Below are positions 35,471 to 48,575 of a stretch of 64,000 bases of DNA, in pieces. The notes under the pieces are model-generated. The model saw only the letters and a list, made by a program, of their open reading frames with translations. It searched no databases and was not told where the DNA came from. The first letter of the stretch is position 1; each line of letters begins with the position of its first letter. Source of the DNA: Solanum dulcamara (taxonomy: Eukaryota > Streptophyta > Magnoliopsida > Solanales > Solanaceae); assembly GCF_947179165.1 (NCBI RefSeq), contig NC_077242.1, positions 40,742,097 to 40,806,096 of the forward strand, given 5' to 3'. The position numbers were made by a program, and so were the translations under genes.

Positions 35471-36390
35471 ATCTCACATTTGTCCAACCATTAAAATTTC
35501 ACCTTCTTTTGAGTCAACATAGTCAAAGCTAAAGAAATAGAGGAGAATCATTCAATGAACCTTCTATAATATCTGGCCAAGCCCAAAAATCTTCTAATAT
35601 TCGAAGGATACAATGGTCTAGGCCAATTCCTTACTGCTTCTGTTTTTTTTGGATCAACCTTAATCCCATCACCGGACACCACATGGCCAAGATGCTACTT
35701 CCCTTAGAAAATATTAGCACTAACTAAACTTGGCAAATAGTTGCTTGTCCCTTAACGTTTTTAACACAATTCTCGAGTGACCCATGTGATCTTCCTCATC
35801 CCGATAGTAAATCAAAATGTCATCAATAAACACCACAACAAATATGTCCTAGCTTGAAAATATGATTCATCAAATCCATAAAGATAGTGGGAACATTAGT
35901 CAACCCAAATGACATAACTAAAAATTTAAAATGGTCATACCTTGTACGAAATGCGTCTTGGGAATATCACACTCCCTTACCCTTTGTTGATAATAACCGG
36001 AACGAAGGTCAATCTTTAAGAAATAACTTGCCGCTTGCAATTGATCAAAAAAATTATCTATTCTCGGAATTGGGTACTTGTTCTTTACGGTGATCTTATT
36101 CAATTATCAGTAATCTATACACATTCAGAGTGACGCATCCTTCTTCCTAACAAATAACACGGTAGTACCCCATGGTAAAATCGTTTGCCTTATAAAACAC
36201 TTATCCAATAAATCCTTCAATTGCACTTTCAACTCCTTAAGTTCCACCGGTTCTGTACGATAAGGAGGAATAGAAATGGGTTGAGTATCGGGAAGGAGAT
36301 CTATGCCAAAGTCAATTTTTCTTTTGGGAGGAACACCAGGCAAGTCATCAGGAAACTTATTAACAATAGGGACCGACTTAAGAGTAGGAG
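35471..36390 (-). pseudogene. Element C reverse transcriptase, decayed
   Basis: The N-terminus is at 36125-36343 ([28 protein letters not shown]). The palm continues at 35918-36103 ([39 protein letters not shown]). The FIDD box is at 35819-35830 and intact. After it, stops accumulate through the thumb region to about 35600. Confidence 0.85.
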
Positions 36391-36870
36391 TTTTGGAATC
36401 AACATCCCTAACTCACACTATATGATAAATGCACCCATTGGAAATCAGTTTTCGGCCCTTAAGAAATGAAACAAATCGTCCCTTAACCACTGAATCATTA
36501 CCCTTCCATTTAAGAATAGGATAATTAGAAAATTGAAACTTGACCCTACGGGTTCTATAATCAATGGATGCATAAGAGGCATATAACTAATCCATACCAA
36601 GAATAATGTCAAAATCATTCATGTCTAGTTCAACAAGATCACAAGAAATAACTTTATGCAAGACCGACACAAGATAATTTCTATAAACTCTCTTGGCTAA
36701 CACTGATTCACCAAAGGGAGTATAAACCAAAAAAGACTTTGCCAATACTTCAGAGCACACATAAAATATCATAGAAAGGTAAGGAGTAACAAAAGAAAAG
36801 TTGGCACCCGGATAAAGAAAAGCATAAACATCAAAGTAAAAGACCTGTAACATACCCGTGACTACATTGA
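36391..36870 (-). pseudogene. Element C protease, active-site mutant
   Basis: The frame 36587-36853 reads VYAFLYPGANFSFVTPYLSM, where the family has LDPGA. The catalytic Asp codon (36812-36814) is TAT, so the enzyme would be dead even with the frame intact. It continues with YTPFGESVLAKRVYRN and VELDMNDFDIILGMD, then a stop. Confidence 0.85.
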
Positions 36871-37984
36871 GAGACTCCTCAACATCTTGCCTAGCATAGA
36901 GAGCATAGAATCGGTTGTTGCATTGGCCACCCTTTTGTTGAGCTTGGTCACTTTATTTCACTTGGCCTTCCCTTCCTTTGTTAGCAACACTAGGGCACTC
37001 AGATTGCTTGTGGTCCATCTTGACATATCCATAACAAACTCTTGTTCCCATTAAGCACCTTCCTCCATAATTATTAGCACACTTAGAAATGTAGGACTAC
37101 TAGAACCCACACCTCCATCTTGACCCTTAGGGTATGACACCATATCCTTAACAAACTTCTTTCCCAAACCTGGCCTTATTAAGAACCGCCATTACTACTA
37201 GCGATCCTAGCACTTGAGAACCCACCTTCATATCTGGGTCCTCTTAGTCTCTTATCCTCATCTTCTTGAGTTTCTCTCCTTCACTTTATTTGGCGAAAGT
37301 CATAAGCTGAGATATATCCATTTCTTTGACAAGCATAATGGTACACCATTCCTTTGCAACTATGTCGGAAGCCCCCAATATGAATTATCTCATTTGGGCA
37401 AGAGGATTGGCAACCAATGAAGGGTCATACTTGGAGAGCTTAGTGAACTTGAGGTCATAATCCCTCGTATCCATATTTCCTTGCCTAAGATTGATGAACT
37501 CCAACACCTTTGCCTCCCTTAGATCAAGAGGGAAGAAACGATCAAGGAAAGAAAGCTTGAAAGCTTACAAATCAATAGGGCATTCATCCACTCTTTCTAA
37601 GATCCATTGAGTATACCAAACTTGAGCAACACTCTTAAGTTGGTAGGTTGCCAACTCCGCTTTCTCTTTTGAAGTCACCCCCATAATACTCATTATCTTA
37701 TAAACCTCATCAATAAACTCTTAAGGATCCTTATTAACTTCCGAATTATGGAACTCAGGAGGGTTCATCCTTGCAAAGTCCCTCACCCTAGAAGGTGAAG
37801 TAGGATAATTAGGAGGAGCAAAAACTCCTTGGTTGGCCACAACTTGGGCTAGCATAGTAATAGTGGTCAAAATCTCCGCATTAGTCACTTGGTCGAGAAG
37901 GGGACCATTGTCTTGAGGGACTGGAGGAACTTGGTCTTCATTAGCATTGACCACTCTTTGCATAGGTGCTCTTCTTGGAGGCAT
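36871..37984 (-). pseudogene. Element C gag, decayed but with intact start
   Basis: The ATG at 37984 opens 87 codons: [20 protein letters not shown], then [40 protein letters not shown] and a stop. Read-through capsid words follow, such as LATYQLKSVAQVWY and LEFINLRQGNMDTRDYDLK. The zinc knuckle at 36998-37039 is CYGYVKMDHKQSEC, with the second Cys changed to Tyr. The start is fixed by the family's MPPRR consensus and by its position just after the leader. Confidence 0.9.
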
Positions 37985-37987
37985 TTT

Positions 37988-38014
37988 ATGAAAATCGCAG
38001 GGATTAATCGTCAG
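37988..38014 (-). promoter_or_regulatory. Branch-point and 3' splice-site-like motif before element C gag (acceptor mutated)
   Basis: The minus strand has CCCTGACG (branch-like), then GATTTTCAT, then AAAATGCC with the gag ATG. Sisters have AG where this has AT. Confidence 0.35.
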
Positions 38015-38186
38015 GGAAAGGAAGTCTTATAGTATACTCTATCGCACAACAAAGATTATGAAAGAAGTAAGGATTTCCTAAAATATCTCATAGCCTCTTA
38101 TTCATAGATGTGGCGCAATTTAAACCCATGAATAAGAATTTACTTGACACGGCATGTTGGACTTTCTAGGACATCTTAAACCTTGG

Positions 38187-38198
38187 GCTCTAATACCA
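38187..38198 (-). other. Primer-binding site of element C
   Basis: The minus strand reads TGGTATTAGAGC, four bases inside the 5' LTR; one mismatch to the initiator Met tRNA complement. Confidence 0.85.
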
Positions 38199-38202
38199 AG
38201 TT

Positions 38203-40181
38203 TGTCACAACCTGGACTAGGCCATAGGTATGACACGACAATTGAAACCCCAAAGGGCTCCAACAAAGATACTTAATGTATCATAAGCATAAATAATGTA
38301 AATTAAAGCGAAAATAACATAAGAAGAGTCTCAACTTGAATATAACGAATGCCTTTAAAAACAACTCATAACTCACCCTCAATGGATGAGGACTCACCAA
38401 TCTTTGTAGGATAGCAACTCACCTAGCCAAGTGTAGAAGGAATGTGATCCTCGACCCCTACATTATGAGACAATATTGGCAAAAAAAATGTGTTAGTATG
38501 TTTTAATGTACTAAGTATGTGGGCATGCCATGCAATATAAATCATGGAATGCAATGATCAATAACGTATATAATAAAAGAGGATAAGTAAAGTCATGAGA
38601 AAACCATAATGATCAAAGCATTAAGAGACGTAGTTAAGATCATAAAAGAACATAAAGAGAGTATACATATGTGGGATAGAACCATAACCGATAATAAGAC
38701 CATGCGAGAACTAACATAAAATCTCGATGTCTCCCCATATAATGGAAGAAAAGAGAATCTACTTGACAAGGTAGACTCTACCCCGCTAAGTGGGTCTTGA
38801 ACATGTATTATATTTGGATCCACTAGCTATGCCATAAAGGCACATCCTATTGTGGTATGTATTTATGAGATAATAAACATTATATAAGGACCTCATAGGT
38901 CAAACCCCTATCTAAAGTCTCATTCGGTGCTAAGTCAAAATCCACGGAATACATAACATAATGATCATACTTAACATATATCATAAACTTGTTCATTGGT
39001 TTAAAACTCTTAGAGTATCTCATTTTCGTATCATAATTGCAATGTGACTAAGAGCCTTTCAACATTACAAATCATACTTGCATAATTCATGTCATTAGGT
39101 TCCTAAGTCACTAATTAAGGATCCTGTCACCTTGTTCATAACTTGCATGAAATTCATATCTTGAACATAATTGGAAATACTTTATCATAATCCACCTTAA
39201 AATTATAATAAAACTTATATACATAGTCAATTTGATTGAAAACCATGAAATTGGATTAAACATATGCATTATAAGATTAGTTATATCAACCCATACATAA
39301 TTCATGAAATTAACATCAATTAGATAAGTCATTTAATCAAATATAATAGAAATCTTTGTGAATAAGAAAACCTAATGCATAACCATTGAAATTAGGGCAT
39401 TTAAATTGGAAATCATAAGAATAAATTGAGAAGAACCTTTGGACTCCATGGTTTAAAGAAACACATGGTTCAATATCCACATACCTTGGTGAATTGATCT
39501 TGGAATTTACAGAGGAAGACTTGTTCTTGCAAAATCCCTAGCCAAAAACCTTGATGAATGAGAGAATCTCTTGAAGGTTCCTTGGGAGAGAAGTCTTAAA
39601 ATTATTTTGGAGTTAATGAGGAAAAATAATAATTTTTGAAGTTTATAGGATAGCTAATAATAGGAATCTAGTCTTAAAAACGTCCACATACATTAATAGG
39701 ATATAAGAAAAATAACCAAACTATCCCTCATTAAGCTTAGTCGAAAGAGTTTACGAAGGACCTTCTATGAGTCACAGGTGAATTGATGATTCGAAGGGAT
39801 GACTCGTCCTGCAGGCCATGAAAACCTCTAAAATTTGGGAGTCTCTAAAGTTTGCATAGAACTCATTTTTATGAGTAGTCAACCACTCTATGACTCATCC
39901 TATTGAGTCGTAGGGTAGGTTTTGAGATTAGATAGTTGCATGATCTCAGACCTGTATGACAACACCCTCCTATGAGTTGTAGACTCGTTCATGAGTCATC
40001 AAATGACTCGTTGTCCCACACGCTTGACTTGTCCATTTTCCAGCCTCAGATTCACTTTAATGGGTCACATCTATAAATTGTAAGGGTCCCTTCAAGTCAT
40101 AGTCCCACATGTAGACTTAGGGAATGTCCCATTTTCCTTGAATTCTCTTTCGTTCGAATTTTCTACTTCCACGGTCTTACA
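38203..40181 (-). mobile_element. 5' LTR of element C (family L2)
   Basis: 1979 bases from TGTCACAACCTGG to GGTCTTACA. It aligns with 27635-29724. The hairpin region is at 38457-38525 and the donor-like CCAAG|GTATGTGG (minus) at 39478-39489. U3 (39750-40120) has GACTCAT/GAGTCGTAG half-sites in both orientations. Confidence 0.9.
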
Positions 40182-40186
40182 ATATG

Positions 40187-40495
40187 ACTATTATCCCTAC
40201 CATATTAAGGTGTTGAAGTTCGTAATTCTATGTAAATTGTCATCTAGATTTATGAATCATTTAGTTGTTGCATTAATTACTACAAACCTATCAAATCTCC
40301 ATGCCTTTCATGAGCTTTTGAACCCTCTACTATCACATATGGAAGAAGTAATCCATATAATTAGTCTACCATGTCTATGTGTTTTTCAATTGTGTATCTA
40401 TTGTTGTATGACTATCATATCTCCATGTCAAGTCCATAAGATCATATCATGATTTCATCTATTGTTATAAGTGTCTTAAATGGTATCTCCATAAT
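40187..40495. other. Unassigned flank between element C and the solo X LTR
   Basis: AT-rich sequence. The 104-codon open stretch here has no recognisable motif and is likely chance. Removing C joins this to 27634; removing the X LTR joins it to 42695. Confidence 0.4.
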
Positions 40496-40500
40496 TTAAT

Positions 40501-42689
40501 CATAACACCCTATACTATTATTATAGCTTAGATCAAATTTGAGAAACCAGAGAAAAGCTTGAGGAAACTACTATCTAGTGCCCCATGAATGGGACCTACG
40601 ACCCATAGAAGTTTCTATGAGTCATAGGTGGGACTCATAGGGTCCCTCGGGATGTGGAAAACCTTTGAGTTACCAGGACCATTCCTAAAACCCCACTCTA
40701 CTTGAATGTACACAAGTTCTTAAGACTAGGTCCTACGACCCATAAGAACTTTGACAAAATGTAGGACGACTCATACAAGTCAACTCACATAAGACCCATG
40801 CTTTCCTATGAGAGGTCTTTACGACCCATCTTATGGTCTATGACCTGTAGATGAGTGGTCTTAGACCCATAGAGTCAATTTCTAGTAGATTTTAATTTTG
40901 GACCTCATCTTCTACGACCAACCTTCTACGGTCTGTAAAATGTTAGCGGCCTAAATTAATGAGGGTTATTGTGTTCTTTTCTCACTTTTCTCAAACTAAA
41001 ACCATGACATTTTATGACTAAATTAAATCCCTTATCAGTATCAAATGGTGTTTTTCTCTCATTAACACTTACAATATTTTGAGATCAAGGATTGGAGAAA
41101 AGGAGAAAATCTAGAGTTCAAGTATTTCAATCAAATTCTTTGAGTTTTGCTTAGATCATTGATCTTTCAGTTATGTAAGGTAAATCACAATGTTTGAATG
41201 AGTTTTTTTCTCATGCCCTATATCTTCATTCAAGCAAATTTGAGTTTGAGTTTGAGATTCAATACCGTTAAATTGAGTTTTTGAGTTATCTATGTAATTC
41301 CTTTATGAGTTCTTTGCGTATATAAGTATAATGTGATGAATCCCATGGTTTGATCTCTTGAATTATCATTCATATCTATATTCACATGAACCCTAGCTGA
41401 GTATACGCATATTGTTTATTTCTATGCATTATTTTGAGATACAAGAATGATATATTTCATCTATTAATTGAGAAAGAGTTTGAGCATGAGATTGAGTTGA
41501 GAAGTCTATTATTCATTGATTTTGAGTATTGACCTTTATCGAGTGTGAATGTGTTTTGAGTAATTATGCATTATTTGAGACTAAGTTGATAAATTAAAAG
41601 CTCTATTTTATATCTTTACCTGAGTTTGAGAAGTTACTATTTCCAAGAGAATGTAAAGAATTGGGAAGACTTGAGTAAAACTGAGTAAAGTTCAATGATA
41701 CTAATGAGATAATATTTTGAGTATTTTTACTCACTTGAGTTCATGAGTATAATAATATATTTTGGGACTAATATTGAGCACCGATTTGGGTAAAATCTTA
41801 GAACAACTCAACCCCCATAAATTACATAGTAGCATAGGATATGATAGTACCGTTGGTTCGAATGACTCCTCACTTCAGTCTTTGATATGGAATTTTATTG
41901 AATCCATGAGATTAGTTGCATCCCTTATCCTACCAAGGTATTAGACAATTGTGGCAATGACAGCAATTTGTTGTATCATCACAATTCTCATAGTGATGGT
42001 TATCAGTTAGAGAAACTCCCAAAAGAATAAAATATTATTTTATACTGAGTTGCATTATTCACTTATATTTTATAAAGAATTTCCATATTCATATATTGCA
42101 TGCTTTATCGAGTTGAATTAATTGAGTATTCATTCTATTGAGTTGACTTGAGCATTCTTGAGTATGACTTCTTTCAGCTATTTTACATACCATACATTGC
42201 ATGTACTGATGCCATTTGGCGTTGTATCATTTTATGATACAGACACAGATGATAGAGATCCTAAATAGGTGCATATTAAAGATCAAATTTCCATTCACCT
42301 TTTGGTGAGACCTCTTTGCATTCGAAGGAACTCTTTCGGTCATTATTTTCAGTCTTCATTATTAGTTTTTTGAGGTAATTGTGGGCCTGTCTCGATACCT
42401 TTTCAGAGTCAGTTTAAAAGATTCATAGATAAGACACAGACACTATGTAGAGCTTTTTTGAGTTTCATCTTTCAGAGATGTTTTAAAACAATATTTTTAT
42501 ATACATTCAGAGTTTTGTTTTGAGATGCATGAGTTTACTTTCAAAGTATTTTAAATTCTCATCATTATAATACTATTTCTATTGAGTTGAGTCTTCCACT
42601 AAGTAGTGAGCCAGGCAAGGGTTCGCTTGGGAAGCTGCACTGGTTTCTAAGTATCAATCACTCCTAGAGTGTAGACTCAGGGCATGACA
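40501..42689 (+). mobile_element. Solo LTR, family X
   Basis: 2189 bases flanked by a perfect TTAAT duplication (40496-40500 and 42690-42694). The left end reads CATAACACCC (TG expected) and the right end GGGCATGACA. U3 (40590-40930) is filled with CTACGACCCATAG and GAGTCATAGG half-sites. It matches element E's LTR (18541-20481) in reverse. No internal region is present. Confidence 0.85.
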
Positions 42690-42694
42690 TTAAT

Positions 42695-43983
42695 GATATG
42701 TCTTTGAATAAGGAACACAAACAATCCCAAAAGAGGATACTGTGTTAAGACTCTAGGACAAAAGGCATCTACATGAATGAACTCATCTTGATAGGATTAA
42801 AGTAAATAATATTATAACATACCAAGCACAAAGTACGTGAATATAATAGATAATATCCCAGATAAGTAAAATATAAAGTGATCATGTTGATCATGAAGGC
42901 CCTTGCATACTGCAGATAGTATCCCTAGATGTAAAAAAAGATAAGAAGATAGTCAAAGAGGAATAAGAAAGATAAGAAAACCTTTAAGCTATGCATAATG
43001 AATACATAAAGGTACCTCCTAGTCTTACGATATTTTTGGAGGGTGAATGCATAATGTTTTTAAAATATATAATGTATCATAAATCTTAAGAAATAGGATA
43101 ACCCCAAAATGTTTAATCATGAATGGTACATAATTTTTTCTAAAAATAGAATTTAAAGTTAGGAGTAGATCTGGATTAAATAATTGACTGAATGAGCTTG
43201 AATTCAAGATTTGAAAGTTTCAACAAATTTGTATGATTACTTTGGATTTGTCCATAAATTTTGGTATAATTATGATGAATTTCGATTAGATTTTGCATAT
43301 TTTGGTTGTTTTTGTATTGTTTTAGGAATAAAATTATACTGAAAAAAGGGTTCACTTTTAGTTCTAAAGATCAAAATTTATGTTTGGTGTATTTTCTATA
43401 AGTCGTGCTTAGATTTTTATCAGAAAGAAATATAGAAGACTTTAATGAGTAAAAATTGGATCCAATTGAGCAAATTAGCTTAGAATTGAGTTTTTACTGG
43501 ACAACTAGGCTCATATCATTAGTTCAGACATATAGGAATAAGAATCATCAAATTATGATGTCATATGAGATAGGTATGATCATTTTAGAACTAATTTATG
43601 TTGTATATTTTTCTTGTACAATAAATCTAAAAATACTGAATGCGTTCAACTATAATATAAAAAAATCTGATTCAAATTATTTTATTTGGGAGCACTTTTG
43701 GGACAACTAAACACTACTTTGGGAGAGAAATCAATGGGAAATTGTGGGATATTAAAATAATATAATTTCTAACTCAATTCTTTGAGTTTAATATGAAACT
43801 ATGCTAGACTAAAGAACAAACTTGACAATTTTTAAAAGAATTTTTAGTAAAAGAACTACATGTTGGTTTGGCAGATTCGTAAGTGATTCTTGATCAAATT
43901 TGGATTGTAAGTATAGATTATTGGTCCTTATGATGAGAAATTTTCATTGGGGTATGATATGTCTACTTCCAACATTGTTAACA
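42695..43983. other. Unassigned AT-rich stretch between the solo X LTR and element F
   Basis: About 1.3 kb with no retroelement terminus, frame or RNA gene that I recognise. An 84-codon open stretch (43456-43710) is AT-driven and has no motif. It may be the remainder of element Z's LTR or old genomic sequence. Confidence 0.4.
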
Positions 43984-46347
43984 TGTCACGTCCCAAGACT
44001 ACCCCTAGATGTGATATGGTACCTAGAGTCCCGAGAGACCCTAAGCTAAACCACATGGCATAAACATAACATACTAAATAGAAATAATATGAAAGAAAAA
44101 TAAAATCATGGATAGTTTAATAACTCTTATATAGCAAAAGACAATATCTGAAGACACATATGCAGAATCTAACTCTTATGTCTGAAAGCCTCTACTAGAA
44201 TAGTTGAGCTGCTAGGACATGTCCCTATCTAAGTCTAAAATCTAAACATGAAAATGAAGTATAATCTGATGAAAATTCATAAGATGTATATCCTCAAACC
44301 AAGAGGACTTACCAAACAATAAGCAAGATGACATGATCTAATACTAATTGTAGATATGAAATGGAGCATCAAAACCTATATTATGAGACAATATAGGCAA
44401 AAATATGTGGTCAGTACTATGAAATATACTGAATATGGAGAACATGCATAAACATAACATAATGGCATGATAAGTCTGTAAATTTGCTAATGCAATAACA
44501 AGGTAAAATATGACATAATCTAATAAGTTAAGGTCATAAAATATATACAAGGTCAATGTAATACTCTGAAAGGAATCATAATCATATCATCATAAGTCTT
44601 TTGTGGGAGTTACCCTTAACTGACATAAATCATGTAAGCTATAATATGGAGTCTAGTATACTGCTCCCACACTGAAAAGAGAGTGTCCCACTTAACAAGG
44701 TAAGGACCTTTATCATAAGCCTAGGTAAATCTACTAGCTAGAGTCAAGTCTTAACTAACGGGTGATCCTTCTTACTCCTACAACAAGACGTAGTTCTGAG
44801 ATAAGGGAACTTCTTCTAAAGAACTATGTCTCTACTAATGGGTGAGCATTTATCCCAAAGTCCGCTCGATGCTAAGTAATCTCCCTACGGAAAGCATGCA
44901 AAATCATATAATTTTATTAACTTTAAAGTGGTAAGCATCTAATAATACCAAATCAATCATAACTTCATATGATAAGAATAGCTCATTTAAATCATTATTA
45001 CATAGCATACCATAAGAGACACTTATCTAAAGTATCTATATCATGATAGTATTTAAATAGTTAAATCGCATTTCAATCGGAAAAAGAATAAATCATAATA
45101 AGTTTTTAATAATTAAAATACTTCAATCAAAAGAAACTTAGTTTTATAAAAAAATCATATTGACACTTTATTCGAAAGCATACTTAAAACATAGTTTCTT
45201 CAATTAATAATGCATGCATAATCTCGCAGCTTGCTTTCATACAAAATACTCATTTGGCATGTGTTTATGTAAACATCATTAAAACATTGAATTAAGATCA
45301 AATCGTGCATAATAGGATCAATAATGACATGTAAAGTTGAAATCAATTAAACAATTAGAAGAATCGTGAAAACCCTAAAATTGGGTAGGAATCATACTTG
45401 AGATATTAAGGTTTCACTGGGACTCAATGGCTGAAGAGGAACCCATTGATGAATTTTCCACATACCTTGATGAACCCTTGCTTTGAAGTTGGAAGAGGAG
45501 ACTTGAAGCTTCAAGAGCCTTAGATTCACCTTGACAAGAAACTTGGAGAAGAAGACTTGGGGTTTTGAGAGAATAAGAGTGAATAGGAAGGGTTTGGGTC
45601 TTAAAATAAGTTATAGATCCTCAAATAGGGTAGAAATGACGTAGCTTAGCTATTTAAAAAATAGAAAAATCACTACTACCGCTGAAAATAATTGACCGGC
45701 TGGTCCAACGGATACTTTCTATAGGCCATATAAAATTCTATAGTCCGTGAAGTGTTCCACAGAAGGAGGGAGGAAAATCCTGAAATTTGACATCAACTTT
45801 ACGACCCCCTTCTGTTGTCCGTAAAACATTCTTTGGACCATAAATCCTCTTGTCTTGTTCAAGCCTCAAAATTCCAACTTCCTAAACTTTTCTTCCATGA
45901 CTCATCGATGGCTTTTGGTCCCTTGCACGGACCATATAGAACTCCCATACAACCTTCCTTAATCCAAAAATTTTCAAGTATGGTGGTGTGGTCTACATAT
46001 CCATGTACGGTCCGCATACCTCTTTACGGGCTGTACATCTGATCATGAACTAGAAATGTAAATTTCCTGAAGATTTCCTTATATAGAACTTTATATGGTA
46101 CATTTATATTTCCACCATCCATATAAGTCATCCATCTTGGTCAACCAAAAATAAACTTTCAAAAGAGGGTCTTCGACCTGACTTAAAATTCTAATCACAA
46201 AGGATCTTTCCATGAGTGGCTTCCACGTACCGTGGAACTTTGTGCATTCCGTAAACCCCTTTTATTAAAACACTACACCAGCAGATATTTGTACCAAATT
46301 TTTGCACTTTCCTACTTCACCAACTTGTATACTTTCGAGGTGTTAGA
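43984..46347 (-). mobile_element. 3' LTR of element F (family L3)
   Basis: 2364 bases from TGTCACGTCCC to GGTGTTAGA. It is related to L1 (hairpin region 44381-44440, donor-like ATCAAG|GTATGTGG on the minus strand at 45459-45470) but distinct in sequence. U3 near 45700-46260 has TATAGTCCGTGAAG and TTTACGG half-sites. The possible left duplication is TAACA (43979-43983); the right one is outside the visible part. The minus internal region follows. Confidence 0.85.
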
Positions 46348-46362
46348 ATATCTCCTCCATAG
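46348..46362 (-). promoter_or_regulatory. Polypurine tract of element F, degenerate
   Basis: The minus strand reads TATGGAGGAGATAT beside the 3' LTR, a weakened copy of the family word. Confidence 0.65.
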
Positions 46363-46559
46363 AAACATTCATCCTCAAACGAGGTTCAATTAAGCATGAA
46401 TAGAGTATGGAAGATCCCAACATGAATGCAAAATACATAAGACCAAGGAGTAATCAACCCCAAGCTAAAATATAAACTTTAAAACTAATTTTGTGCATAT
46501 GCATTCATAGATAAAAATGAGAATAGATGAAATGCATGAATCTGAAAGCGTGAACATTA

Positions 46560-47918
46560 GGAACTACTACCTCAAGCTAAAACTGAAGAGGAGGAAAAAA
46601 AAGGTGATGATACTTAGACATTGCATTATCTTCGGCCTTCCAAGTAGTACCCTCAACTAACTGATTCCTCCAAAGAACTTTTACTGAAGTAACTTCTTCA
46701 ATCCTCAACTTTGGGACTGAACGATCCAGTATCTCAATCAAAAATAACTTTGTAAGAGAGACATTTTTTCACACAAAAACTCTCGAAAAGCAGAATTGAT
46801 GTCAGATCTCCAATGCACTTATTCAAAGAGGACTCATAAAACACCGGATGCATTGATTACAACTTCGAGAGAAAATCCAACTCATAGGTCACCTTGTTGA
46901 AATGCCTCAAAATCTAATAAGGTCCAACATATCTAGGACTGAGCTTTTCTTTCTTACCAAACCTCATCACACCCTTCATAAGTGATATTTTCAAATAAAC
47001 CCAACCATCAACTTTAAATTCAAGCTCTCTTCTCCTCACATCAGCATAAGCTTTCTACCTACTCTGAGTAGTTCTCAACCTCTATCTAATAAGTCAAACT
47101 TTCTCCATTCCTCATGAACTAACTCAGGATCTATCCAAGCGACCTCAACAACTTCAAACCAACCAATAGGAGACCTACACTTTCTACCATAGAGAGCCTC
47201 AAATAAAGCCATTTGGATACTAGAATGGTAACTATTATTATATACAAGCTCAATTAAAGGCTTATGATCATTCCAATTACCTTTAAAGTCGATCACAGAA
47301 GCCCTCAATATATCCTCCAAATTCTAAATGGTCATTTTTTCCTGGTCATCCATTTATGGATAAAAAGTTGTACTAAGCTTAACATGAGTACCAATACACT
47401 TCTGAAACCATCTCCAAAAGTGAGATGTGAACTGAGTACCTCTGTCAGAAATGATGGATAATGGAATACCATGCAGTTTTAACATCTCTCAAATGTAAAA
47501 TCTAGCATAGTCTTTAGCTGAATAAAAAAATTTAACAAGAAGGAAATGTGTTGAGTTAGTCATATGATCTACAATCACCCATATAGAATAAAATTGTTGA
47601 TGCGAATGTGGAAAATCTGTAATGAAGTCCATATTCAAATCTTTCCACTTCTAAATAGGAATATCAATATTCTGAGCCACACCACCTAGCTTTTGATGCT
47701 CAACCTTAACTTGTCAGTAATTTAGACACTTAGTCACAAACTCTACATATCTTTCTTCATGTCATTCCACCAATAGACTTCCTAAAAATTATGTTACATT
47801 TTAGTGGACTCCAAGTGAATAGAATATCAGGAAATATGAGCTTTTGCTAGCAATTTCTGCCTCAACCCCTCAACATCTTGTGCACACAACTGACCCTGAT
47901 ATCGAAGCCTACTATATC
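46560..47918 (-). pseudogene. Element F integrase and chromodomain, decayed, catalytic triad retained
   Basis: The chromodomain remnant at 46600-46750 gives VKVLWRNQLVEGTTW. The integrase core spans 46860-47760: NMDFITDF (first Asp near 47627), ISDRGTQFTSHFWRWFQK (second Asp near 47445), then DDQEKMTI near 47337 with the third residue Glu. The 81-codon stretch (47075-47320) has DILRASVIDFKGNWNDHKPL and ALFEALYGRKCRSPIGWFEV. Stops split it, yet D, D and E all remain. It is cut at 47918 by element H. Confidence 0.85.
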
Positions 47919-48575
47919 AATAAGATCTCAAAATTCAAAAAGTCAGAACAAAAGAAAATTTCTCAAAATGTGGTTGTCTCTGAGTTTACAACTCCTTAGA
48001 TAACTCATAGTCACTCATACGATGAGTAGTAGAGGGATCTCTTGGGCTTGCTCAGGGCCATTCTCAAAATAAGTCCTATGACTCCACAGGATAAGTCGTA
48101 GTCCTATTGACGAGTCGTAAGGATAAATCATAACAAAACTTCAAAGATAGGAAAATTTAAAGGTTTTTAGACCTGGTGGACGAGTTGGGTCTATGACCAA
48201 TAATCATGTTGACGAGTCATAGAAATGACTCATAGATGCAACTTCATATACTCAAACTTCAGGGTATTTCTCATACCTACATTATAACTCAAGTCTACGA
48301 CTCGTAGACTTGAAGGCAAGTAATAGGGTTCAAATTCTAAATTTAATGAAGGGTATAAAGTTCTTTTTCCAAGTTTGGATCAATGAACCAAGACACTATT
48401 ATAGAGAAGTTCAAGCCTATAACTACCCAACCCTTTAAAATTCCCCATATTCTAATTCATTCTTCTAAAAATCTCTAAGTCAAGATCAATCAAATTCTCT
48501 CAAGGTTCTTCTCCAAATTCCAAGCTAGGGTCTCAAGAGCAATCAGTTTCTTCTTCAAATTTTAAGTTAATTCAC

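Larger units (their letters stand above)
27635..40181 (-). mobile_element. Element C: complete Tekay-like Ty3/Gypsy chromovirus (family L2), with a nested solo LTR
   Basis: The only element whose two LTRs and both target duplications are in view: ACATG (27630-27634) and ATATG (40182-40186), one mismatch. Its order on the minus strand is 5' LTR, primer site, gag, protease, RT, RNase H, integrase, chromodomain, polypurine tract, 3' LTR. Without the nested Y LTR it is about 9.0 kb, a normal length for the clade. The two LTRs differ by eye at about 10-15 percent of bases, so the insertion is several million years old on usual plant rates. All frames are broken. Confidence 0.9.

Noticed and set aside
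40138..40452. 104-codon plus-strand frame spanning the right end of element C
   Set aside because: It crosses the LTR boundary and target duplication at 40181-40186, so it cannot be an old gene; no motif.
43456..43710. 84-codon plus-strand frame in the unassigned AT-rich stretch
   Set aside because: AT-driven composition, no motif, no splice or promoter context that I could recognise.
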